Shown piece by piece: positions 44,498 to 55,000 of a stretch of 64,000 nt of DNA; positions within the stretch are counted from its first letter, which is position 1; the number at the start of each line of letters is the position of its first letter. Made by a program: the position numbers and the translations under genes. The DNA lies in the NCBI GenBank assembly GCA_947499955.1, contig CANMQI010000007.1, positions 186,001-250,000 of the forward strand, given 5' to 3'. Source of the DNA: an uncultured Granulosicoccus sp. Lineage in GTDB: Bacteria; Pseudomonadota; Gammaproteobacteria; Granulosicoccales; Granulosicoccaceae. The notes beneath the pieces are model-generated. The model ran no database searches. It saw only the letters and a list, made by a program, of their open reading frames with translations, and had not been told where the DNA came from.

Positions 44498-46429
44498 TTA
44501 CTGGGTGGCTTCCGTACCCATGGCAATACCTTCACGACGCGGATCCGCACCGCCGGCCCAGGTGCCCGAACCAGGGTGGCTGGCCAGCAGACCTTCGGTC
44601 TCATCTTCACGGTTGCCGTTGAATACGAACCCTTGCAGGCCACTGGTCGCCGCGCGCGGATCGTCCACGGTATGGCCGAGTGCTTCCAGTCCGGCTTTCA
44701 TCTGATCGACATCGACACTACCGGCTTCGAGCCGTACATTGGTCGAATTACCGGCACCGAAGTTGGGCAGGTTGATCGCTTGCTGGATATCCAGGTCCCA
44801 GTCGATAACACCGATCAGAGTCTTGGTGACGTACTGGATGATCGCACTACCACCCGGTGAACCGATGACCATCTCGATTTCATCGCTGCTGTCATTGAGC
44901 ACGATGGTGGGAGCCATGGAGCTACGCGGCCGCTTGCCAGGCTCGACCCGGTTGGCGATAGGGTTGCCGTCGGCATCAGTCGGGCTGAAGGAGAAGTCGG
45001 TCAGCTCGTTGTTCAGCAGGTAACCGTTGACGAACTGCAGGCTGCCAAAACCGCTTTCGATGGTGGTGGTCATCGATACCGAGTTGCCTTCAGAGTCGAC
45101 AATCGAGATGTGGCTGGTGGAAGGCAATTGCAGTGAATTGTCCTGACCCATGGCAACCTCGGCGCCCGGAGGCACGCCGGCGTCCGGATTGGGCATGGCG
45201 GCCGTGGCTTCGATCAGCGCCGAACGTGTATCGAGGTACGTTGTATCGATCAGGCCGTCAACGGGTACATCAACGAAATCGCTGTCAGCCATGTAGGCGC
45301 CACGATCGGCGTAGGCCAGTTTATAGGCCTCGAGGATCAGATGGTTGCCTTCGACACTGTTCGGGCCGAGTGCTGCCATGTCAAAGCGCTCCAGCATCTT
45401 CAGTGTCATGCCGACGGTGAGCGCGCCTGAGCTGGGTGGTCCCATGCCGCAGACCCGATAATCGGTACGGTAGACAACGCAGACGGGGTCACGCTCGATT
45501 GCCTGGTAGTTTTCCAGATCGCTCAATGACAAGTCCCCCGGGTTGGTGGGGTGATTGTTGACGATCTCTACCATGGCCTCGGCCAGCTCTCCGGTATAGA
45601 ACGCATCAGCACCGTTCTCGGCAATCGTGCGCAGCGTGGCGGCGAAATCCGGGTTGGTCTGGATGGTGCCGGCAGGCTTGGCGCTACCGTCTTCCTGCAG
45701 AAAGTAAGCTGCAGCCGCGGGTTGTGCTGCCAGACGTTCTGCGCTGCCCTCGACACTGGTACTCATGCGCGGGGAGATTTCAAAGCCGTTTTCACTCAGC
45801 TCGATGGCTCTGTCGAACAGACCGGACCATGGCAATGCGCCATGCTCGGTGTGGGCCAATTCCAGACCACGCAACAGGCCGGGAGTACCAACCGAGAGGC
45901 CACCGCCCACAGCTTCTACAAAGCCCAGCGTGTTGCCTTCTTCGTCCAGAAAGCGTTCCGGGGTGGTTGCTGACGGCGCAGTTTCACGCGCATCATAAGT
46001 TGTCAGAGATTTTGTAGCCGCATCGTAGTACACGATGAAGGCGCCACCACCGATGCCGGATGATTGTGGCTCGACCAGGTTGAGAACTGCCTGTACGGCG
46101 ATGGCCGCATCAATGGCCTTGCCGCCATTGGCCAGAACATCGACACCAGCCTGGACAGCGATCGGATTGGCGGCTGCCACCATGTCGTTGTCTGCAAAGG
46201 CGATTTCCTTGACTGTGTAGCCGGACGGGAGTTCGGGTGGGATGAAATCACCGGGATCATTGGGATCGGGGTCGGTGATTGGATCGTCGTTGTCGTCGCT
46301 GCATGCCAGCAGGGTCAGGGAAAGTCCCACCGCGATGGCCAGCTTGCTGAATCGGCCCACTTGCCTGAATTTCTGGCTGGTGTTGTAGTACTGCAAGGTG
46401 TCTGGATGTGGTTCGGAATGTGGTAACAC
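44498..46429 (-). CDS. ggt: Gamma-glutamyltransferase (lipoprotein form)
   Basis: This Ntn-hydrolase transfers or hydrolyses the gamma-glutamyl group of glutathione and related compounds in the periplasm. Its 643 residues start at a GTG (46429) with an AGGAG site. A hydrophobic stretch with lipobox LLAC (Cys about 43) indicates a lipid anchor. The autoproteolytic Thr that divides the two subunits lies in LPSTSHISIVDSEGNSVSMT (Thr before SH). Substrate loop SGFGSLQFVNGYLLNNELTD and GKRPRSSMAPTIVL are standard for the family. EPQSSGIGGGAFI and CGMGPPSSGALTVG are also seen. It supports amino-acid scavenging from glutathione. Confidence 0.95.
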   Translation of the reverse strand: MLPHSEPHPDTLQYYNTSQKFRQVGRFSKLAIAVGLSLTLLACSDDNDDPITDPDPNDPGDFIPPELPSGYTVKEIAFADNDMVAAANPIAVQAGVDVLANGGKAIDAAIAVQAVLNLVEPQSSGIGGGAFIVYYDAATKSLTTYDARETAPSATTPERFLDEEGNTLGFVEAVGGGLSVGTPGLLRGLELAHTEHGALPWSGLFDRAIELSENGFEISPRMSTSVEGSAERLAAQPAAAAYFLQEDGSAKPAGTIQTNPDFAATLRTIAENGADAFYTGELAEAMVEIVNNHPTNPGDLSLSDLENYQAIERDPVCVVYRTDYRVCGMGPPSSGALTVGMTLKMLERFDMAALGPNSVEGNHLILEAYKLAYADRGAYMADSDFVDVPVDGLIDTTYLDTRSALIEATAAMPNPDAGVPPGAEVAMGQDNSLQLPSTSHISIVDSEGNSVSMTTTIESGFGSLQFVNGYLLNNELTDFSFSPTDADGNPIANRVEPGKRPRSSMAPTIVLNDSSDEIEMVIGSPGGSAIIQYVTKTLIGVIDWDLDIQQAINLPNFGAGNSTNVRLEAGSVDVDQMKAGLEALGHTVDDPRAATSGLQGFVFNGNREDETEGLLASHPGSGTWAGGADPRREGIAMGTEATQ

Positions 46430-46704
46430 TACGAAATCTCCTGTTTTTCTATTGAAACACTATTCTGAATAGCGAAATCAGTATGCCTCATACTGCCTGT
46501 TTGGTGCTTCACTTTTTAGTCGCAAGCTCTGCACATGCTTCGATCTTGCCTGTTGGCCAGGCAGCCGCCGTATGGGATTGCTGCAATGTCTGAGCGTGGC
46601 GGTGAAAGACTTGACGATGACTATCAAGGCTGTTCTGTTAATCGTGCTCTGATACTCTTCGGCATTAACACAGCATCTGTTCGGGACGACACAGGAGAAT
46701 CAAG

Positions 46705-47454
46705 GTGGCCCTGACACAACTATCTGATGTGCTATGGGTACAGGAGCTGGACCTGGGGATCTTCGATATCCGTGGAAGTCTTATACTGGGCCAGGAACGC
46801 GCGGTGGTCTGGGATTCACTTTCCCATCCACGCGATATGCAGCCCTATCTGCCATTGATCGGCGATCGTCAGGTCACCGTTATCTACAGTCATGCTGACT
46901 GGGATCATGTCTGGGGTACAGCAGGACTGCCTCAGTTGCCGGTTACCATCATCAGCCACAGCAATTGTGCTTATCGATTCAGGAACGATGTTCCCGACAG
47001 GCTTGCGCACAAGCAGAAGGCCGAACCGGGCAAGTGGGACGATGTGCAACTGGTGCCACCAAACGTGATGATCGAACAGACCTGCACACTGGATCTGGGT
47101 GGCTTTACTCTGGAACTTCATCACCTGCCGGGACACACGCAGGATTGTCTGATTGCATTACTGCCGGAGCATGGCGTCGCCTTGATGGGCGACACCATTG
47201 AAACACCGTTTCCGGTTGTACCTGCCGGTAGTGATCTCTCAGCCTGGATCGAGCAGTTGAGACGATGGGTACAGGACACGACGCTGACTTGTGTCGTGCC
47301 TTGTCACGGGCCCATGGGAGGTCGTGAACTCATCAGTCAAACCATCGACTACCTCGAGCGTTTGCAGCATGGTGGTCAGTTCGAATTGCCTGCAGAGATG
47401 AGTCCTTTCTACCAGCAGACGCACGAAAGCAATCTGAATTGGCGTAATGTCTGA
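46705..47454 (+). CDS. MBL-fold metallo-hydrolase
   Basis: This 249-residue metallo-beta-lactamase-fold hydrolase has the metal motif HADWDH at residues 63-68. Further ligands follow in LHHLPGHTQDCLIAL, ALMGDTIETPF and VPCHGPMG. It has no signal peptide. The GTG start at 46705 is supported by an AGGAGA site 7 bp upstream. The extended HADWDH form suggests the glyoxalase-II/lactonase side of the fold. Substrate unknown. It is convergent with the nucleosidase gene. Confidence 0.87.
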   Translation: MALTQLSDVLWVQELDLGIFDIRGSLILGQERAVVWDSLSHPRDMQPYLPLIGDRQVTVIYSHADWDHVWGTAGLPQLPVTIISHSNCAYRFRNDVPDRLAHKQKAEPGKWDDVQLVPPNVMIEQTCTLDLGGFTLELHHLPGHTQDCLIALLPEHGVALMGDTIETPFPVVPAGSDLSAWIEQLRRWVQDTTLTCVVPCHGPMGGRELISQTIDYLERLQHGGQFELPAEMSPFYQQTHESNLNWRNV

Positions 47455-47505
47455 TTCGCTGTAGAGACTCTCGTTCAGCGGTACTGCGACAGTCGGCTCT
47501 ACCAA

Positions 47506-48060
47506 TCAGTCTTTTTCGGTAGAGCCGGCACGAACATGTTCCAGAAACAGCTGTGCTCCCATGCTGACATTCGCCTGCCAGTGCTCGGCGGCATTCTCGT
47601 CGGCCAGGTCAGTGATGTACTTGAAGCAGGAGAAGGGCACATTCTCCAATGCACAGACCTTGGCGATGGCATAGGCTTCCATATCGACAGCATCCGAACT
47701 TTGTTCAGGTGGTGCCATGACGAAACTGTCTCCTGTGCCAAGGCTGTATTGTCCAGTGCTGAGCCGTATTTCACTGGCGGGGATTCGGGTTTCCAGCGGG
47801 GTCTCTCCCAGTGCGGCCAGAGGCCTTGCATCCATGTCGCGCTGATACACGGTACCGATCTCCAGTAATTCTCCGACGTGAGCAGAATGAAAGGCACCCG
47901 CAGTGCCGTAGTTGATGATGCCTTTGCAGTCGTCCTGAAGCGCCGTCTTCAGCGTCGCATAGGCTGCATTGATCTTGCCGATGCCGGTGTACACCAGCTT
48001 GTAGCCCGGCGGCAGCTCATCGGGCAATTCGCTCTGCAAAGCGACCAGTATGTAGATCAT
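47506..48060 (-). CDS. Purine nucleosidase of the MTA/SAH nucleosidase family
   Basis: This cytoplasmic enzyme splits a nucleoside at its glycosidic bond, likely 5'-methylthioadenosine or S-adenosylhomocysteine. Its 184 residues are short for the family (about 230). Visible signatures are LVALQSEL with Glu11 as candidate proton donor, VDMEAYAIAKVC for ribose binding, and the catalytic Asp in KYITDLADENAAEHW. It is smaller in the middle region, so specificity is uncertain. Relatives with this short form are annotated simply as nucleosidases. Confidence 0.85.
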   Translation of the reverse strand: MIYILVALQSELPDELPPGYKLVYTGIGKINAAYATLKTALQDDCKGIINYGTAGAFHSAHVGELLEIGTVYQRDMDARPLAALGETPLETRIPASEIRLSTGQYSLGTGDSFVMAPPEQSSDAVDMEAYAIAKVCALENVPFSCFKYITDLADENAAEHWQANVSMGAQLFLEHVRAGSTEKD

Positions 48061-48249
48061 GATGTCGTTGATTGTCTGTTGGGGTCTTTCAAACAGGCAA
48101 CGATATAGGAACTCTGGCGTGCAAGCCAGCAGTCAGTAGCAGCCACGGGCAATGACAGCGTTTGCCGGAACCCATCGTGGTGTCGCGCACTTATCCCGCT
48201 GACACCAGGACCTTGATCGACTTTCATTCAAGAGGGGCGTATCAATATA

Positions 48250-49440
48250 TCAACTTTCGGGTCTCAATCGAACCAGAGTCCCATCCCTTGAATCCGTCAA
48301 TATCATCACCGATCCATCCTGCGCCACATCCACATCGCGTACCCGACCCTGTCCCTGCAGGTATCGTGCTTCGCCGGTTACTCGAGTCCCGTCCAGTTCC
48401 AGCCGTACCAGCGCCTGACTTGCCAAGCCACCGATCAGAATGCTGCCTTGCCAATCAGAAAACAGCTCGCCATCGTAGAAGGCCATGCCGCTGGGCGCGA
48501 TGACAGGATCCCAGTAATACAAGGGCTGCTCGAATTCGTTCTCGGCAGTAATGCCTTGTCCAATCGGGCTGCCTGAATATTCTTCGCCATAGGTCACGAC
48601 AGGCCAGCCGTAGTTGAGCCCGGCTTCGGGCCGGTTCAGTTCATCGCCACCGCGCGGCCCATGTTCAACCGTCCAAACCGCATCGTCCGGGCCCAGAGCT
48701 GCAGACTGGATATTGCGGTGGCCGTATGACCAGATTTCAGGTTGAGCACCTGCAATACTCGGGTTGCCGGGGGCGGCGCCACCCAGAGGGTCAATGCGCA
48801 GAACCTTGCCCAGATGGGTGGTGAGATCCTGGGCCAGCTGACGTGGTTCACGCTGAGAGCGTTCACCGGTTGTCACGTACAGCGCTCCCTGTTTGTCGAA
48901 TACCAGTCGTGATCCGTAATGGGCGGTGGAGGCCCAGGCTGGCTGTTGTTGGAAGATCACCTGCACGTCATCCATTCGAGTGCCGTCAGAGGACAACACC
49001 CCGGTAGCAACAGCAGTCGCATTCTGGTTGTTACCGCGCGGCTCGGCATAGCTCCACCAGACTCGTCGATTCTGCGTGAAATCATCTGCGACCAGCACAT
49101 CCAGCAAACCACCCTGGCCGCGGGCATCCACCTCTGGCAGACCGGCTATCGGTGCTGACACGGTGCCGTCCGCGGATACCTGACGCAGGCTTCCTGATCG
49201 CTCTGTGACCAGCCAGCTACCGTCAGGCAGCTGGTCCATTCCCCAGGGGCTGCTCAAGCCATCAGCAATGATTTCCTGTTGCAGCTCCACACCCTGATCA
49301 ATGATGGGCGCTCGGGTCTGAGCTTCGAATGCCGGACGCTGCTCGGGTGAGTTCGGTGGTGTTCTGTTGAAATCCTGCGCCGTCACGAAGGCAGGGGTGG
49401 CGGCGAGTGCAAAGGTCACCATCAGGCGGGTCGGGGTCAT
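48250..49440 (-). CDS. PQQ-dependent aldose sugar dehydrogenase-type protein
   Basis: This exported six-bladed beta-propeller has 396 residues from the ATG at 49440 with an AGGAG site. A signal peptide is cut near AFVTAQ. It belongs to the soluble glucose dehydrogenase (GdhB/Asd/YliI) family. LSSPWGMDQLPDGSWLVTER is the first blade, YGSRLVFDKQGALYVTTGER follows, then IWSYGHRNIQSAALGP and the PQQ/Ca2+-site motif VEHGPRGGDELNRPEAGLNY (split across the blade). It would oxidise aldose sugars in the periplasm and pass electrons to the respiratory chain. PQQ biosynthesis genes are not present here. Confidence 0.9.
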   Translation of the reverse strand: MTPTRLMVTFALAATPAFVTAQDFNRTPPNSPEQRPAFEAQTRAPIIDQGVELQQEIIADGLSSPWGMDQLPDGSWLVTERSGSLRQVSADGTVSAPIAGLPEVDARGQGGLLDVLVADDFTQNRRVWWSYAEPRGNNQNATAVATGVLSSDGTRMDDVQVIFQQQPAWASTAHYGSRLVFDKQGALYVTTGERSQREPRQLAQDLTTHLGKVLRIDPLGGAAPGNPSIAGAQPEIWSYGHRNIQSAALGPDDAVWTVEHGPRGGDELNRPEAGLNYGWPVVTYGEEYSGSPIGQGITAENEFEQPLYYWDPVIAPSGMAFYDGELFSDWQGSILIGGLASQALVRLELDGTRVTGEARYLQGQGRVRDVDVAQDGSVMILTDSRDGTLVRLRPES

Positions 49441-49581
49441 GGGCGTGCTCCTGTCAACGTCGCTTCGACTCACTATAATGGAACGCGGGAAGTCGGAATA
49501 GTTGCAGCTGTAATAGGGTAACGGTGATCAGCGATGATCAGGATGCCGTCATGAGCCTGGAGCTGGTAGCTGGATAGCTGG

Positions 49582-49644
49582 GAGCCGTGAGCCGTGAGCC
49601 ATGAGCCATGAGCCGTGAGCCGTGAGCCGTGAGCCGTGAGCCGG
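49582..49644. repeat. Nine 7-bp tandem repeats (GAGCCGT)
   Basis: Nine consecutive heptamers run from 49582 to 49644: GAGCCGT twice, GAGCCAT twice, GAGCCGT four times and a terminal GAGCCGG. They lie between the sugar dehydrogenase and the metal ATPase genes and end 10 bp before the ATPase stop. Confidence 0.9.
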
Positions 49645-49653
49645 GTGGCGATC

Positions 49654-51570
49654 TCAGGTGGGCGCTTCCACCATCCGATCATCATGACGCAACGTCATCG
49701 TGTCGTCAGGCGTGATTCTGAGTGCTCGGAGTGCGTTCAGGATGACCGCCACATCGATCACCTCCTGCAGCAAGGCGCCTTGAACCGGCGTCAGGTACCC
49801 CAAGGCCGCTGCAATCATGCCCAGAATGGAAAGACCGATGCCGACATAGACACTCTGCAGTGCAATTCGGCGTGAACCTCGAGCCACAAACAATCCTGCC
49901 AGTAGTCGATCCAGGTGGTCGACCAGCAGCACAACGTCTGCCGCCTCTGCCGAGGCAGCAGCGCCGCGAGCACCCATGGCCACACCGACGTCGGCCGCAG
50001 CCAATGCCGGTGCATCATTGACACCGTCGCCTACCATCATGACCGGGTTGTTCTTGTGCTCGATGAGAACGAGCAACACTTTCTGATCGGGAGTGAGCTC
50101 GGCCCGGACAGCATCCAGACCCAGCCCTTGGGTGATGCTCTCGGCAACAGCCCGGCGATCTCCGGTGGCCAGCAAGATGCGCTCGATGCCCTGTTTGCGC
50201 AGACCTGCCAGCAGGTCGGCGGTTCCCGAGCGCAGCCTATCGGCCATGACCAGATGTCCTGCCAGATGGCCGTCGACCGCCAGGGAGACGAGTACGGAGC
50301 CGTCGTCGACACCGGTCAACGCGATACCCGGGCCGCCGAAGTTCTTCTGCACGAAATCTGCACCGCCAACGACAACATCACGTCCTGCAACGTGTCCCGA
50401 GATTCCTTCGCCGGGTATTTCGACAATATCGACGGGTATGGGCAGATTCATCTCGCGCTGGTGAGCGGCAGCGACAATAGCCTGGGCGATGGGGTGTTTG
50501 GAGGCCTGATCCAGTGCCGCACAATAGAAGAGCACCTCGTCCTCTGTCAGCTGGCCCTGGCTGTGTATGGAGACAATCTGTGGACGTCCGTCAGTCAGTG
50601 TGCCTGTCTTGTCGAGAATGAGCGTGCGAATCTGTGCGAGTGCTTCAAGCGGCTTTGCGCCCTTGACCAGAACCCCGAAGTGCGCCGCGCGCGATAGCCC
50701 TGCCACCAGAGCGACGGGCACGGCCAGGATGAGAGGGCAGGGCGTTGCGACCACCAGCACTGCCACCGCGCGAATGGGGTCGCCGGAAATCCACCAGGCC
50801 AGTGTCGCCAGCACCACCGTGACCGCCAGGAAGACCAGGGAATATCGGTCGGCGAGTCGCGCCATGGGGGCCTTGGATTGCTGAGCCGACTCCACCAGAC
50901 GAACAATGCCGGCGTAGGTACTGTCGGCGGCACGCCGGCTTGCACGCAGATCAAAAGTCTCGCCGGCGTTGGTTGAGCCACTCATGACATCCTGGTTGCG
51001 CATCAGACGGACAGGCAGGGATTCTCCTGTCAGAGCGGACTGGTCCAGGCTTGCGTAATCGCTTTCCAGCGTGCCGTCGACCGGTGCCACATCACCTTGT
51101 CGGATAAGCAGCAGGTCACCCGGTTTCAGTTCTTCCAGCGGCACCTCAGTGAGCAAACCGTTGTCATGCCGTGTCGCCGTGCGTGGTACGTGCGACAGCA
51201 GTTCACTCATTTCGTGCCGGGCACGGCCCTCGGCAAAACTCTCCAGCAGTGTCCCGCCTGAATACATCAGGGCGACCACGATGGCTGCCAGGTGTTCGCC
51301 GAAGATCATGGCGGCTGACATGGACAATGCCGCCACGATATCGAGACCGAATTCGCCCCGGCGCAGGCTTCGAACTATCTCGATGACCAGGACGGACAGG
51401 ACGGGCATGACGCCTGCGACCCAGATGTCTTCTGCAATGTCAGGGAACCCGGAGAGTCGAACGACAAAACCTGTGAGGAGGCTGCCAAGGGCGATGCACA
51501 GCAGGGCGGTGTCCTTGTGAGCTGTCAGCCAATGAGATAGTGCCTGGTTCGATGCCTTGCCAGTGTTCAT
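49654..51570 (-). CDS. Heavy-metal-translocating P-type ATPase
   Basis: This inner-membrane P1B-type ATPase of 638 residues moves a transition metal using ATP. Eight membrane helices are predicted. The phosphorylated Asp is in LDKTGTLTDGRP, the actuator is SALTGESLPV and the hinge is GDGVNDAPALAAADVGVAMG. The membrane metal-site motif reads ATPCPLILAVPVA, a CPL form and not the CPC of copper or zinc pumps. No N-terminal metal-binding domain is present. These features suggest a non-classical P1B subgroup, and the metal is unknown. A promoter signature for metal response is not visible. Confidence 0.92.
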   Translation of the reverse strand: MNTGKASNQALSHWLTAHKDTALLCIALGSLLTGFVVRLSGFPDIAEDIWVAGVMPVLSVLVIEIVRSLRRGEFGLDIVAALSMSAAMIFGEHLAAIVVALMYSGGTLLESFAEGRARHEMSELLSHVPRTATRHDNGLLTEVPLEELKPGDLLLIRQGDVAPVDGTLESDYASLDQSALTGESLPVRLMRNQDVMSGSTNAGETFDLRASRRAADSTYAGIVRLVESAQQSKAPMARLADRYSLVFLAVTVVLATLAWWISGDPIRAVAVLVVATPCPLILAVPVALVAGLSRAAHFGVLVKGAKPLEALAQIRTLILDKTGTLTDGRPQIVSIHSQGQLTEDEVLFYCAALDQASKHPIAQAIVAAAHQREMNLPIPVDIVEIPGEGISGHVAGRDVVVGGADFVQKNFGGPGIALTGVDDGSVLVSLAVDGHLAGHLVMADRLRSGTADLLAGLRKQGIERILLATGDRRAVAESITQGLGLDAVRAELTPDQKVLLVLIEHKNNPVMMVGDGVNDAPALAAADVGVAMGARGAAASAEAADVVLLVDHLDRLLAGLFVARGSRRIALQSVYVGIGLSILGMIAAALGYLTPVQGALLQEVIDVAVILNALRALRITPDDTMTLRHDDRMVEAPT

Positions 51571-52075
51571 GGTCGGGATAGTCAGCAGGATGATGAACAG
51601 TAACCGTATTTCTGGTAGCAGGCGTTGACTGAAATCAACGATGCCGGAAACTCCGCCCGCGATACCGAGCAGCCATCATGGCCCGTGGCTCGCTATTGCA
51701 GGGAGATGAGTGAAGCAACTCACCCCCACCGTTTGATATAAACCCGGAAAGACATTACGATTGTTCCGGGAAAAGTGGACGCCAGAACGATAATGTCTGC
51801 AAACGATGAAAGGATTGGAATATAGTGCTATCTGCCTGGCTGGTGCCACACGGGGCGTGATTGCCGTTAAGGCAAGATCATTTGCGCGCCATCTGTTTGC
51901 GGCTGTCAACATCTCAGGTTCATGGCTTCGACCAGAAAACGTTCGAACAACCCGAGAGTAGCGCCGTAGTGTCACGGATCTGTCCCTGCCGATTCAAGCC
52001 ATCCTGTCCCGTTGAGTCGAGACAAGTCATCGAGTACTTGATGTACAAGCCTCCGGGCGAGTTCCTGACAGTGGC
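51571..52075. other. Divergent intergenic region before the CBS-GAF-PAS kinase
   Basis: About 505 bp separate the metal ATPase and the hybrid kinase, which are divergent. I find no credible gene. An inverted repeat CCCGGAA (51743-51749) / TTCCGGG (51764-51770) with a 14-nt loop stands out and may be an operator or stem-loop. Confidence 0.5.
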
Positions 52076-55000
52076 ATGACTCACTCCAGCCTCAACCTTG
52101 CCAGGCTCTCGTATCGACCATTCTCCCGGTTCACGCCTGATGCGCCACTGAGCGAAGTGGCTTACTGTATGGTCAGGGACGCACTGGAGCAGGCGTGTGT
52201 CATGCAAGGGCATACCTTGTTGGGCACGCTGAGCGTGAAGGATCTGATCAGAGCCATTCACCAGCAGCGTCCCTCAGATACGCCTGTACGCGAATTGATG
52301 TGTGTAGCTCACCGTGTGCTCAGTCAACGTACGTCTATCAGGGACGCATGCACTTATCTGCTGGAACAAGCCGTGGGCGATCTGGTGGTTATCGACGATC
52401 AGGGCAGGCCCCTGGGCCTGTTGGATGAACGCGATCTGCTACGCCAGGCGAACAGCCTCTCTCATGAGACAGACGCTGATACAACGCCGATACCGGCAGT
52501 GCTTTCCGACCAGGTTCGCTCGCGTGAGCAACAGACTGACCTGCTGAGTCGTTTCGCCACCACGTTGATCAACCTGCCGGCGAACAGCTGTGATTCGGCT
52601 GTGAACAACGCCCTGATGCAGATGGGGGAACTGGTGCAGGTAGATCGCGCCTACATTTTTCGTTACGACTTCGATGCAGGTATCGCCTGCAACACCTACG
52701 AATGGTGTGCATCGGGGATCAGCCCGCAAATCGACAGCTTGCAGGCGGTTCCCGTCGCGTCTGTTCCGGATTGGGTAAGCCCGCATGAAAGGGCAGAAAG
52801 TCTCGTGGTCAATGATGTCGAGTCACTGCCATCCAGTCGTTTACGGGAGATTCTCGAGCTGCAGGACATCAAGAGCCTGGTCAGCCTGCCAATCATGGGC
52901 AGTGACGGCTGTTGCGGCTTTCTCGGTTTCGATTCGGTGCGAACAAAACGTGAGTACGGTCCGGAAGATCTCGACGTGCTGGGGCTGTTCGCAAGGACCC
53001 TGGCCAACCATCAGGAGCGCATCAACGCCGAGCGGAAGTTGGCCAACAGTGAAGGCCACTTCCACGCATTCTTTGATCAAACCCATGATCTTCTCTTCGT
53101 CCTGTCGAGTGAGGGCGATATTGTCCAGTGCAATACGCAAGCCGCCAGAAAGCTGGATTTTTCGGAGGAGGAGCTGTGTGGAGAGCCATTGTTGCATTTG
53201 TATGCCGATGAGAATCGAGATGAGGCGGCCCGCATAGTCTCGACCGCAGCTGCCGGCAACGTCGAATATTTCGCCATTCCCATGCAAACCCGATCCGGCC
53301 AGCGAGTTCCGGTGGAAACCAAGGTAGCTGCAGGGCAGTGGAACGGTCTGCCCGCCCTGTTCATGGTTTGTCGGGACTTGTCTGAAATCACCGCATCGGA
53401 AGAGCGATTTTCCAGGGCATTTCAACTGGGCCCGATGCCCATGGCGCTATCCGACTTGCAACATGGCGCGTTTCTGGAAGTCAATGAAGCGTTCTTCCAC
53501 GTGCTGGGGTACGCAAGCCAGGAGACCATCGGCAGGAGCGTTGCCAGCATGGGCCTGTTTGACGATCAGGAGCAGTGGGACGCTATCATCAGGGAGTTGC
53601 AGCGGACGGGCCAGGTCGAGAACATTGAAACCCGCCTGCGAACCCGAGAGGGGAAGATCGTATACGGCCTGTTCAACGCAGCTGTTCTGGAACTGCAAGG
53701 GCGCCGGGTGATGATCTCCCAGGTGCTGGATATCACGGCACGCAAGATAGCGGAAGAAGCGCTGGATAACGAGCGGATTCAACTGCGCACTCTGATCAAT
53801 TCGCAGCCGAATCTTGTCTGGCTGAAAGACCCTGATGGTGTCTATCTGACATGTAATTCCCTGTTCGAATCCGTTTTTGGTCTGGCTGAATCCGACATCA
53901 TCGGAAAGAGCGATCTCGATCTTGTGGACAAGGATCAGGCGGAACTCTTTCGGAAAAATGATCGGCGGGCCATTGAGGCCGGGAACACCTGCATCAATGA
54001 AGAGTACCTGACGTTCGCATCCAATGGCTACCGGGGTCTTTTCGAGACCAGCAAGACGCCTATATTCAATGCCAACGAGAAACTGATCGGTGTGCTGGGT
54101 ATTTCTCGGGACATAACCGATGCACGTCAAGCCGAGCAGAAACGCAGGCGTATCGAGCGCGAATTGCATCAGTCGCACAAGATGGAAGCTCTGGGGCAAC
54201 TCAGTGGGGGCGTGGCACATGAGTTCAACAACATGCTGGCCATCATTCTGGGTTACAAGGATCTGCTTCAGAACAGGCTGGGGCCGGACATCGACCCTTC
54301 CATGAATGCCTGGCTCGAACACATCGATGTGGCTGGGGTCAGGGCGAAGGAACTGGTCAGGCAACTGCTCAGCTTCAGCCGTCCCAGTGAAAAGCAGAGC
54401 AAGCGCATGAATCTGGAAACCGGAGTGCGCAATGCCATCGTTCTCAGCCAGAGCAGCCTGCCAAGCAGCATTGAAATCGATTATCGCCTCGGTTCTGTTG
54501 TGCCGGATGTACAACTGGATATCGGTGAATTACAGCAGATGCTCACCAATCTGTTGGTCAACGCGCGTGATGCCATGGACGGCAAGGGGCGAATCGAAGT
54601 CACCTTGCAGCACGTTTGTTTCACTGAGCAGGCGTGTCAGGAGTGCCAGGTCTGTCATACCCTGGTTGAGGGAAATTGGGTAGAACTGAGCGTTGCCGAC
54701 AATGGCCCGGGAATTCATCCGGAGGAGTTATCACGAATCTTCGAGCCCTTCTATACCACCAAGTCAGTCGGCAAGGGGACAGGCTTGGGGTTGTCCATGG
54801 TCAGTAGCGCAGTGGAGCACAATGGTGGGCATATCATTCTGGATTCCAGGTTCGGGGCGGGTACACGATTTCGTCTGATTTTTCCGGCTCTGGAATCTGA
54901 AAGAACAGAAGACAGGCCGCTTCCGCAGCAGGTTGAAACGCCTTCCGTTGAAGGACTGAAGGTTCTGGTCGTGGATGATGAGCCGGCACTGACGGAGTTC

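Noticed and set aside
51676-51975. 99-residue minus-strand frame upstream of the metal ATPase
   Set aside because: No ribosome site and unconvincing composition; the region is a divergent promoter gap.
53447-54514. 355-residue minus-strand frame inside the CBS-GAF-PAS kinase
   Set aside because: Fully antisense to clear PAS and kinase domains; no motifs of its own.
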